Shown piece by piece: positions 1-5,689 of a DNA stretch of 5,689 bases (position 1 is its first letter; each line of letters starts with the position of its first letter). The notes below the pieces were generated by a model. It was not told the origin of the DNA, did not search any database, and was given only the letters and a program-made list of their open reading frames with translations. The DNA is from Fidelibacterota bacterium (GTDB lineage: Bacteria > Fidelibacterota > UBA2242 > B5-G15): positions 1 through 5,689 of the forward strand of contig QNCQ01000133.1 in assembly GCA_003645825.1 (NCBI GenBank), read 5' to 3'. Made by a program: the position numbers and the translations under genes.

Positions 1-848
1 ATGGAAAATGTCCCAAAAAGCTTCAACTCCATACCCAGATTCACATATTCAGGATAAGCCCTCGGATGGACTGCATCTACCGCAACCAGCAACGAATTAT
101 TCCTTCTCTTCTCAGAATCTATCAGATCCAGAAGATCAAAGGAAACACCCATGGTGAAAGTGAGAGGTAATTGAAATCCCTCCCTATAAAATTTTATCTC
201 CTTAGAAAAATTCCGAACATTCATTCCAAACACCAAACTCTTTATCCCCGTCTTAAATACTGTCCCAAAATCAAAAGCTGTAACAGAAGCCACAAAGTCC
301 TTAGCTGTCAAACCTGTCTCAGATATAGCGTCTGGAATAACAGTCCTACCTATGTTCAGAGCAACATATTTTATCTGCCCACCCACCATAAATCTATCAG
401 TAAGGTTCTTGGAATAAGCGACACCTATAGATGTTGCCCTGGGAGAAAAAGTTCCTGTCTCAACATATCCATCAAGAGAGGGATAAACCATGGTTCCATA
501 AAAGACTCCATAGTCCACCCACATAATGCTCATTCCAAATACACCATACCTGCGTTCGAAAGGAGAGAAAACCATCCCAATAGAGCTATATTTAATGTCA
601 GCTATCCACTGAAGATTGTTTACCGAAACCTCAAACAATCTGGACCTCATCAAAACCATTCCAGCAGGATTATAAAAAACAGCATCCGCCCCATCGCAAA
701 TCGTGATAAAAGCCTCTCCCATACCCGATGCCCTGCTCACCTGGCTGACGCTCAAAAACTGAAACCCCGTTTGCGCCAGTTTTTTGTACGGATATACAAC
801 AGCTACTACAGCAAAAATCACTATTATAACCATAATTTTCTTCAACAT
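1..848 (-). CDS. PorV/PorQ-family outer-membrane beta-barrel protein (C-terminus outside window)
   Basis: The reading frame starts at ATG 848-846 and stays open to the left edge (282 codons visible), so the C-terminus is missing. Residues 1-25 form a signal peptide: basic MLKK, then a hydrophobic run to about residue 19. The family hallmark follows at residues 39-63: R-A-S-G-M-G-E-A-F, an acidic stretch (CDGAD), then FYNPAG. The rest alternates short amphipathic strands with turns, with LPLTFTMGVSFDLLD at 227-241 and a late AVDAVHP...EYVNLGMEL segment (256-275), both typical of this FadL-like barrel family. Known members are about 300-350 residues, so roughly 20-70 are lost. PorV in T9SS organisms is an outer-membrane protein that hands C-terminal-domain cargo to the attachment complex; PorQ and many paralogues have less certain roles. 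Here it follows the lipoprotein by 4 nt, and a strong Shine-Dalgarno supports the start. The family call is solid. A role in secreting the neighbouring CTD protein is inference. Confidence 0.88.
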   Translation of the reverse strand, partial: MLKKIMVIIVIFAVVAVVYPYKKLAQTGFQFLSVSQVSRASGMGEAFITICDGADAVFYNPAGMVLMRSRLFEVSVNNLQWIADIKYSSIGMVFSPFERRYGVFGMSIMWVDYGVFYGTMVYPSLDGYVETGTFSPRATSIGVAYSKNLTDRFMVGGQIKYVALNIGRTVIPDAISETGLTAKDFVASVTAFDFGTVFKTGIKSLVFGMNVRNFSKEIKFYREGFQLPLTFTMGVSFDLLDLIDSEKRRNNSLLVAVDAVHPRAYPEYVNLGMELKLFGTFS

Positions 849-852
849 AGCT

Positions 853-1557
853 CTATCTCTCCTGATATTTTGATTCACCTAATATTACCATTCTAAAAGT
901 ATCAAGCTTGGCAGGTTCCGAAATAAAAAATCTTACAAGATACCCACCTTCTCTGAGTTTATACCCTGCTTTTGTTCTTATCATCGGGGCAGATACTTCT
1001 CCTCCACTTCCTGTATAGTAAGTCGCAGTAGCACTTGCCATCATCCCAACATCATAGATATTGTCATATACAAAAACACTAGCACCCTGAGAATCACGAA
1101 GGCCGATATCAACATAAACATCCTTGTTAACCTCTGTTACATCCCAGGTTACATAAAAATAATACACATCTTCCTCCTCCACAAAAACAAGAGAATACGA
1201 GCTGTCCGCACCTGTAGGATTCACCACCAGAAGCAAAGTATCTAAAAGCAGTGTATCTAGACTTATGAAACCGGAATCAAGAGCTGACGACCAGTTATCT
1301 AAAAGAGCACTGCCCACAGTATCCGTCACAATGGAAACATATTCTTTCTTCTCATTCACAACAGTATCACCTTGTACAACAACAGTGTCATATACCACAA
1401 GAGGAGTCTTTAGCTCGTCAACAGCAGTTCTATCGAGTCCCAATAATTCATATCCTCTTTCCTGAAACTCCTCGGGAAGGAACTTCGAACATCCCAACAA
1501 ACCTGCCAACATCAAGAGCGAAAACAAATAGAGCCAATTGTTATTTAACCTAAACAT
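853..1557 (-). CDS. Secreted lipoprotein of unknown function (234 aa)
   Basis: The N-terminus is a lipoprotein signal peptide: a hydrophobic stretch at residues 8-22 ends in a lipobox (A-G-L-L-G-C) with the lipidated Cys at residue 23, followed by Ser-Lys. The mature protein would therefore be anchored to an envelope membrane, probably the outer one. Residues 24-50 are charged and possibly helical. Residues 51-110 hold repeated short Asp-Thr-hydrophobic units (YDTVVV, GDTVV, TDTV, then LDTLL twice in tandem). Residues 120-228 look all-beta, with many alternating hydrophobic/aromatic positions (VYYFYVTWDV, VFVYDNIYDV, GYLVRFFISE), suggesting a beta-sandwich. There is only one Cys, the lipidated one. 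I recognise no family. It is far too short for SusD and has no TPR-like helices. It starts 18 nt after the large secreted protein gene, behind a strong Shine-Dalgarno, and ends 4 nt before the PorV-like gene, so it is probably co-translated with both and may act at the cell surface with them. Confidence 0.85.
   Translation of the reverse strand: MFRLNNNWLYLFSLLMLAGLLGCSKFLPEEFQERGYELLGLDRTAVDELKTPLVVYDTVVVQGDTVVNEKKEYVSIVTDTVGSALLDNWSSALDSGFISLDTLLLDTLLLVVNPTGADSSYSLVFVEEEDVYYFYVTWDVTEVNKDVYVDIGLRDSQGASVFVYDNIYDVGMMASATATYYTGSGGEVSAPMIRTKAGYKLREGGYLVRFFISEPAKLDTFRMVILGESKYQER
857..863 (-). promoter_or_regulatory. Shine-Dalgarno of the PorV-like gene
   Basis: On the minus strand this reads AGGAGAG, 8 nt before ATG 848. 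It lies inside the last codons of the lipoprotein gene, so ribosomes ending there are well placed to start the next gene. It fixes the PorV-like start at 848. Confidence 0.8.
1231..1260 (-). repeat. Tandem duplication of a 15-nt unit inside the lipoprotein gene
   Basis: Two adjacent 15-nt copies read, on the minus strand, CTAGATACACTGCTT (1260-1246) and TTAGATACTTTGCTT (1245-1231). They match at 12 of 15 positions and are in frame, encoding LDTLL-LDTLL (residues 100-109). Two of the three differences are in the Thr and Leu codons and leave the protein unchanged; the third is a synonymous CTA/TTA change. This looks like an old in-frame duplication kept at the protein level. Confidence 0.75.
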
Positions 1558-1563
1558 CTTAAA

Positions 1564-1570
1564 CTCTCCT
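1564..1570 (-). promoter_or_regulatory. Shine-Dalgarno of the lipoprotein gene
   Basis: The minus-strand sequence AGGAGAG lies 6 nt before ATG 1557 in the 18-nt gap after the preceding stop codon. It is the same heptamer used by the PorV-like gene and supports the chosen start, which also gives a complete lipoprotein signal peptide. Confidence 0.8.
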
Positions 1571-1575
1571 ATGCA

Positions 1576-3723
1576 TCACCTTATCACCACAAATTTTCTA
1601 ATACACTTCTCACCTTTACGCAACAAAATTTCGCCTGTACTTTCGTCAATATGATCCTGGGAAGCCTCTATGAGAGCTATGTAAATTCCTGAAACTACAA
1701 TCTGACCACTCGAGGTCACAAGATTCCACGTTTCAGTACCGGTACCATCCGAATGGTCTATGACATTAATAAGATCTCCTCGCTCAGTATAAATCCTTAT
1801 CTTGCAATACCTCGGCAGGTTAAAGAAAGCTATTCTATCAGGAGCATCGACCCCAAATTGCTGATAAGCCATCTTTAAATGATACGGATTCGGAACAACT
1901 CTTACTTTCTCCAGTGTGTTCAATCCTGGCCTTTTTAGTTGCGCAGGCCTGTTCGTAACCGTCCAGAACATACTACTATAAAGAGTTACTCCAGAATACC
2001 CGTCATCCTTCGTCTGGATATAGTAATAATAATCAAAACCTCTCTTAGGGGTCCTATCCTCATAAACATTATAAATAGTACCATCAAAATCACGCTTTAG
2101 TGAAGCTACTTCCAATTTATCGCACTCAAAAATCTTCTCATAAAATGTATCTGGTTTACCGACGGCACGATATATAACATATCCACCAAAATGCTCCTTA
2201 TACACATTTTCCGCACTTTCAGACCACTTCAACAGTATCTTATCCCCGGTAGACTCCACATAAAATTTGTCTGGTGGTGGAGGAGCCTGAGGGATATCAT
2301 ATCCGCTTCCAAAATTCTCTTTCGCCCTCCTTAGTGTCTGAAATAGAGAATCTTCACCAGTCTTCACCCATGCTATTCTATACTCATCGGGATCGGTTGT
2401 AGTACTTCCATCAGGCATTATAAGGGGCACATCTTCTCCTTTGCCCCAGACTCTATACCAGTTTCTTCCAACCTCCTCAGCCTTTTTCCTTGATATACCT
2501 GAAACACCTTCAGCTATAACAATCTTTATTTCGTCGCCGGGCTCAAGAGTGTATGGGCCAAACCCCTGTCCATGAGAATAACCACCAGGATCTGTACCCC
2601 ATAGATCAGCATACCCATCTCCAACCTCTTCCGCATGAGATTTTTGAGGCCTCCCAGCCGTCATAGCCATATACCTCCTTGTCATAATTCCAGGATCATA
2701 CATATCTGCACCATAGTTCACACCCTTATAATCAACTGGATCCTCAGAATCAGAACCTATCCACTGTGTTGTAAAAGGTTGATTTATATCATCCACCATT
2801 TCATCAGGAGATTTCTGTGCAAAAAGCACTATATTCCCTATATATTGTACACTCCCAAGCCTGCCTGTTTGAGGATCAGGGCATCCATAATCCATATAAA
2901 CCTTGCTTTTTGAGTGAGGACCATACCACGTATACTCAACTCTAAAAGGCTCTGTAGGATCAAGTGGATCAAAATATAATACATGATTCATCGAATTTCG
3001 CCCCCAGCTTATATTGTTTATGGGAGCCCAGCCACGCCTGAAAGGCTCCCATCCAGCAGCATAACGATACTGAAAATAGAAAACAACATCCGTGAGAGTA
3101 CGGGGATCTTGTGTTCCATCCGCATCCACAATACCTGTATTTTTAAAAGTATACTCATAAATGAAATAATTATCATGAAACTGCTGCGAAAAAGCCATAA
3201 TTTTCCTTGTAACAGTTATCCCAAGATATGTATGCAAAACATTTATTATCATCCTGTCTGCCTTAAGACTCGCATCAACCGAATCCACAATGTCATTTGA
3301 ATTACTGGTAGCAGGGATACCATCTACGTAAACTTCTGGGTGGTTATATTTACCGTACATAACAAACCTTACAGGAATGAACTGGTTTTTCGGATCCTCT
3401 GCTCTCGGTCCCACAACAATGACCTTATATGGATAGGTAATATCTGTAACCCTATCATAGTAATCTGTGGTACCTATCCATAGAGCCTTCGCCACCAAAC
3501 AATCCGTATACCTGAATAGAGCAGGCCATCTCAATCCATCCTCCTGAGCTCTGTTTGGTCCCTTGATTTCAATCTCGGCACCGTAATTGGAAAACCAGCT
3601 ATGTAAAGAACCAATCTTTAACCACCGATACTCTTGAGCCTGAGGGAATAGTTGCCATGCTACCACCAAGAGAAACATTACCATCACAAAGAATCTTTTC
3701 ATCACTACCATTGCATACCCCAT
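1576..3723 (-). CDS. Large secreted protein with FnIII-like and C-terminal T9SS/FlgD-like sorting domain (up to 715 aa)
   Basis: Numbering is from ATG 3723. A signal peptide spans about residues 8-29 (MKRFF, hydrophobic core, then QLFPQAQ), so the protein is exported. Residues 31-476 are an unassigned region rich in Tyr, Trp, Gly and Asp; it resembles, from memory, large uncharacterised secreted proteins of Ignavibacteria-like bacteria. A proline linker (PPPPD, 481-485) leads to a fibronectin-III-like domain (about 486-590: KILLKWSES, GGYVIYRA, YEDRTPKRGFDYYYYIQ). Residues 603-715 form a C-terminal sorting-type domain: RVVPNPY, IAFFNLPRYCKIRIYTERGDLI, W-N, SGIYIALIE and the final KFVVIR. Such domains direct cargo through T9SS, or are FlgD-like Ig folds in related secreted proteins. 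No catalytic motif is evident. It starts 3 nt after the TBDR stop. ATGs at 3723, 3711 and 3702 are all possible; 3702 gives the neatest signal peptide, and none has a strong ribosome site, so translation may be coupled to the TBDR. Function is unknown, likely surface or extracellular. Confidence 0.85.
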   Translation of the reverse strand: MGYAMVVMKRFFVMVMFLLVVAWQLFPQAQEYRWLKIGSLHSWFSNYGAEIEIKGPNRAQEDGLRWPALFRYTDCLVAKALWIGTTDYYDRVTDITYPYKVIVVGPRAEDPKNQFIPVRFVMYGKYNHPEVYVDGIPATSNSNDIVDSVDASLKADRMIINVLHTYLGITVTRKIMAFSQQFHDNYFIYEYTFKNTGIVDADGTQDPRTLTDVVFYFQYRYAAGWEPFRRGWAPINNISWGRNSMNHVLYFDPLDPTEPFRVEYTWYGPHSKSKVYMDYGCPDPQTGRLGSVQYIGNIVLFAQKSPDEMVDDINQPFTTQWIGSDSEDPVDYKGVNYGADMYDPGIMTRRYMAMTAGRPQKSHAEEVGDGYADLWGTDPGGYSHGQGFGPYTLEPGDEIKIVIAEGVSGISRKKAEEVGRNWYRVWGKGEDVPLIMPDGSTTTDPDEYRIAWVKTGEDSLFQTLRRAKENFGSGYDIPQAPPPPDKFYVESTGDKILLKWSESAENVYKEHFGGYVIYRAVGKPDTFYEKIFECDKLEVASLKRDFDGTIYNVYEDRTPKRGFDYYYYIQTKDDGYSGVTLYSSMFWTVTNRPAQLKRPGLNTLEKVRVVPNPYHLKMAYQQFGVDAPDRIAFFNLPRYCKIRIYTERGDLINVIDHSDGTGTETWNLVTSSGQIVVSGIYIALIEASQDHIDESTGEILLRKGEKCIRKFVVIR
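1579..1917 (-). other. C-terminal sorting-type (T9SS type A / FlgD-like Ig) domain
   Basis: This part of the large secreted protein covers residues 603-715. It has the expected order: PNPY near the domain start, a beta-strand pair around NLPRYCKIRIYTERGDLI, a G-T-E-T-W-N turn, SGQIVVSGIYIALIE, and a final beta strand KFVVIR at the very C-terminus. An insertion of about 20 residues (687-706) separates the SGIY strand from the last strand and probably forms a longer hairpin than in typical domains. I infer secretion by a T9SS-like route. A purely structural Ig-like role is the alternative. Confidence 0.75.
1954..2295 (-). other. Fibronectin-III-like domain of the large secreted protein
   Basis: Residues 477-590 begin with a Pro-rich linker. 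They then show the FnIII pattern: a KILLKW strand with the core Trp (500), a GGYVIYRA strand with the core Tyr, and a late YYYYIQTKDDG strand matching the usual Y-x-Y-x-V near the end of the fold. FnIII modules commonly act as spacers or binding domains in extracellular bacterial proteins; nothing here shows the ligand. Confidence 0.65.
3718..3721 (-). promoter_or_regulatory. Weak candidate ribosome site for an internal start of the large secreted protein
   Basis: GGGG lies 6 nt before the second in-frame ATG (3711-3709). The first ATG (3723) has only AT-rich sequence before it, overlapping the TBDR stop, and the third (3702) has a poor GG-T-A-G. The downstream genes use AGGAGAG, so this gene clearly differs. 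Initiation here may depend on ribosomes finishing the TBDR. Confidence 0.25.
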
Positions 3724-3726
3724 TGT

Positions 3727-5689
3727 TTAAAATGATATCGTTATTCCAAAGAAGATATCACGTGGGTTGATAAAATGAAAACTGGTCAGATTTGGCATAT
3801 CAATGTAAGCTTTATCCTTCAATATCTTATCCATTCTTTTCTTCTCGACTTCAACCCATCCATTATTTCTGTACTCCATGTATTTCCCCATCTGACTATC
3901 ATAGTAGATCACGTTATCCATTATCTGATCCGGTCCCAGAGTATTTACGTCACCAACCTGAATTATAGGCTGGTAAGGAACTCCCGGCTTCCTATAGTCC
4001 CCGGGTCTGTCATTACCAACTATGTTCTCATAGTCATCACTCTCGGGAAGATGCAGGGAATTAAAATAATCCAGATAATCGTTGATATCATAAAAACTGT
4101 TCAGATTCAGCACCTTATAGTTAAAAACATTATTCACATCAGCAAAAAGAGTAACGCTTACTTTGGAAAGCTTAAAGGTTTTACTTAATCTAAGCCTCGC
4201 ATTAAACCAGTCTTTCATCTTCACATTTTGAGCCACATTTAATTTCTTTTTTGGATTCCAGGTGATCCAAGCTCCCGACCTCCAGTCAACAAGCAAATTC
4301 AAGTTTAAATCAGCCACTAACGTATTGACCAGACCACTACCGAAATCAGATGGCACAGCAAGAGTAATGCTACCCCTTGCATATGGCTGTGGGATGGGAC
4401 GCTCCTGATAGAGATTACGAGTTTGCCTATCATACTCTTGCTGTTTGACCAAATCCTCATAAATCTCCATTTTCCCAAAATGTCCCCTTGTCGTCACCTG
4501 ATAGGTATAGTTAACGAATCCCCGTAGCCATCTACCACCCATCTTCCGAAGCGTAACCTCAAAACCTCGAATATCTCGATACATATTATTACTCTCTTTA
4601 TTATATGCCACTGTACCATCGGCACTCTGGTAGAAAACATATCCCCTTTCGTTTGATATATCTCTATAAAATGCCGCTATCTGGATAAGAAAAATCCTCT
4701 TTATCGATTGATCATACCCAAGCTCATAAGCCACTGTACGTTCCATTTTCATCCCAGGATCACCAAAAATCAATAATTGATTATCCTTATCCCTTACCAA
4801 ACGGTACATATGTTCATAAGGAGCCAGCTGCTGGAAGTGTCCATAATTGAAGAACAGTTTGGAAGTCTCTGTAATCGGATGAGATATCCCAAGCCGCGGA
4901 CTCAAGAAGAACTTTCCTTTGACATCTTTCATTTTAACATCATATGAAGGAACATACGCAGCAGAAAAGAATCCTCTCTCAAACTGCTTGGGGGCAGGCC
5001 ACCTGGTATTGGGATTATCATAATCTACTCTCAAGCCCGCGTTAATAATAAAGCCCTCAGTCTCTATTTTGTCCTGAATATAAAAAGCCCCTCTAATTGG
5101 ATGCTTCTTCATCCTATAAAAGCTGCTACCGTACAAAAGCTTGTACTCGCTGTAATTCATATCCAGATCATTATAGACAAGTTCTAAGCCAGTCTTTACC
5201 AGATTATAAAAGTTTACCTGGCTGGTCAGGCTAAATTTAAAAGTGGTGGATGCAACCTTGCTTGAATCTCTAGCAGTACTTGTGTGCGCCCCGGTCATCA
5301 TCCCATCAATTCCAGGTTCAGGATACGGGTTGAACCCAAATGGGGACTCATCCGTAAACTTCCCAGGTGCAAACTCATACTTCTTACTGGTATCACGCCT
5401 TGCTATAGGGCCCGTCTCATACGCCCTTTTTACATGCTCAATGCTCATCTCATAGTATGTACCGCTCGAAAGCATATTGGTTAACCTAACAGCAAAGGTC
5501 TGAAAGCTAACCTTGGCCCTACTGAAAAATGAGTTGCAAAATATTCTGCTATCCGACACCCTTGACGGCTGTGGATAACCGAGAACACCTGTTATCTCCT
5601 CTGGAGTTCTCACGTAATTAGCATTATAGTCCAATCCCGCTTCATTCATGGAAACATTAAAATTCCTTCCCCACATTGCCGAAAAATTG
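3727..5689 (-). CDS. TonB-dependent outer-membrane receptor, C-terminal beta-barrel part (N-terminus outside window)
   Basis: The frame is open through the right edge: four codons (Asn-Phe-Ser-Ala) precede the first Met at 5676, so that Met is internal and the gene is truncated by the window. The visible 653 residues are barrel. Numbering from that Met, recognisable TBDR segments are SPRLGISHPITETSKLFFNYGH (259-280), an ELGYDQSI strand with IAAFYRDI (318-340), GFEVTLRKMGGRWLRGFVNYTY (371-392), and VTLFADVNNVFNYK (508-521). The last strand ends FFGITISF, with the terminal Phe expected for recognition by the BAM machinery. The signal peptide, plug domain and TonB box would lie upstream, since the family is usually 750-1100 residues. 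TBDRs import scarce ligands across the outer membrane using TonB energy; the ligand here is unknown. About 110 residues separate the VNNVFN strand from the last strand, an unusually long surface loop. No SusD follows; the next gene encodes a secreted CTD protein 3 nt away. Confidence 0.9.
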   Translation of the reverse strand, partial: NFSAMWGRNFNVSMNEAGLDYNANYVRTPEEITGVLGYPQPSRVSDSRIFCNSFFSRAKVSFQTFAVRLTNMLSSGTYYEMSIEHVKRAYETGPIARRDTSKKYEFAPGKFTDESPFGFNPYPEPGIDGMMTGAHTSTARDSSKVASTTFKFSLTSQVNFYNLVKTGLELVYNDLDMNYSEYKLLYGSSFYRMKKHPIRGAFYIQDKIETEGFIINAGLRVDYDNPNTRWPAPKQFERGFFSAAYVPSYDVKMKDVKGKFFLSPRLGISHPITETSKLFFNYGHFQQLAPYEHMYRLVRDKDNQLLIFGDPGMKMERTVAYELGYDQSIKRIFLIQIAAFYRDISNERGYVFYQSADGTVAYNKESNNMYRDIRGFEVTLRKMGGRWLRGFVNYTYQVTTRGHFGKMEIYEDLVKQQEYDRQTRNLYQERPIPQPYARGSITLAVPSDFGSGLVNTLVADLNLNLLVDWRSGAWITWNPKKKLNVAQNVKMKDWFNARLRLSKTFKLSKVSVTLFADVNNVFNYKVLNLNSFYDINDYLDYFNSLHLPESDDYENIVGNDRPGDYRKPGVPYQPIIQVGDVNTLGPDQIMDNVIYYDSQMGKYMEYRNNGWVEVEKKRMDKILKDKAYIDMPNLTSFHFINPRDIFFGITISF
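3778..4113 (-). other. Long extracellular loop before the last TBDR barrel strand
   Basis: Residues 522-633 (numbered from Met at 5676) are hydrophilic and rich in Asp, Tyr, Asn and Pro. They include FYDINDYLDYF, DRPGDYRKPGVPYQP, GDVNTLGPDQI and a Lys-rich stretch around 607-622. They lie between the VNNVFNYK strand and the terminal strand. In the 22-strand TBDR fold this is the last outward-facing loop, which would be exposed at the cell surface. Confidence 0.6.

Noticed and set aside
171..896. Plus-strand open frame of 241 codons
   Set aside because: It lies opposite the PorV-like gene, which has a signal peptide, family motifs and a Shine-Dalgarno. The plus-strand translation is rich in Ser, His, Asn and Pro with no recognisable pattern, as expected of an antisense shadow.
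853..1557. Possible SusD-type partner of the TBDR
   Set aside because: SusD proteins are about 500 residues and helical with TPR-like repeats. This lipoprotein is 234 residues and looks all-beta.
1558..1575. Terminator or promoter in the longest intergenic gap
   Set aside because: The gap is 18 nt, mostly occupied by the ribosome site, with no inverted repeat followed by a T-run.
3934..3966. Dockerin/EF-hand-like GDVNTLGPDQI in the TBDR loop
   Set aside because: It shares only the GDVN start. The spaced Asp/Asn ligands of a calcium loop are not all present and there is no second copy.
3775..4188. Plus-strand open frame of 137 codons opposite the TBDR 3' end
   Set aside because: It is antisense to clear TBDR barrel sequence, has no credible ribosome site or domain, and is Ile/His-rich as antisense frames in AT-rich DNA often are.
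5674..5676. ATG as the true start of the TBDR gene
   Set aside because: The frame continues open upstream to the window edge, the following residues are mid-barrel rather than a signal peptide, and no plug domain is present.

Overview
All supported genes lie on the minus strand, so the biological order runs from high to low coordinates. Four genes sit head to tail with gaps of only 3, 18 and 4 nt, which is the layout of one operon. In transcription order they are: (1) the C-terminal part of a TonB-dependent outer-membrane receptor (TBDR), cut by the right window edge; (2) a large secreted protein with a fibronectin-III-like domain and a C-terminal FlgD-like / type IX secretion (T9SS)-like sorting domain; (3) a small lipoprotein of unknown function; (4) a PorV/PorQ-family outer-membrane barrel, cut by the left window edge. 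No promoter, terminator, RNA gene, mobile element or CRISPR array is visible, and no stretch over 20 nt lacks a gene.

The organism is most likely a Gram-negative member of the FCB group (Bacteroidota/Ignavibacteriota/Calditrichota/Marinimicrobia-like lineages). Three things suggest this: a PorV/PorQ-type protein, a C-terminal domain of the PNP...SGxY type, and a TBDR of the carboxypeptidase-regulatory/OmpA-like style common there. The DNA is moderately AT-rich. In the PorV-like gene 11 of 13 visible Arg codons are AGA/AGG, a bias often seen in thermophiles. That hint is weak, and the genus cannot be named from this sequence.

Working model (inference): the cassette encodes a cell-surface module. 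The TBDR would be a TonB-energised importer. The large protein would be exported and anchored or released through a T9SS-like route by its C-terminal domain. The lipoprotein would be an envelope-attached partner, and the PorV-like barrel could be the dedicated outer-membrane shuttle or acceptor for the co-encoded cargo. The substrate is unknown. The most novel parts are the roughly 450-residue N-terminal region of the secreted protein, the repeat-bearing lipoprotein, and the fixed pairing of cargo and PorV-like protein with a TBDR that lacks a SusD partner.
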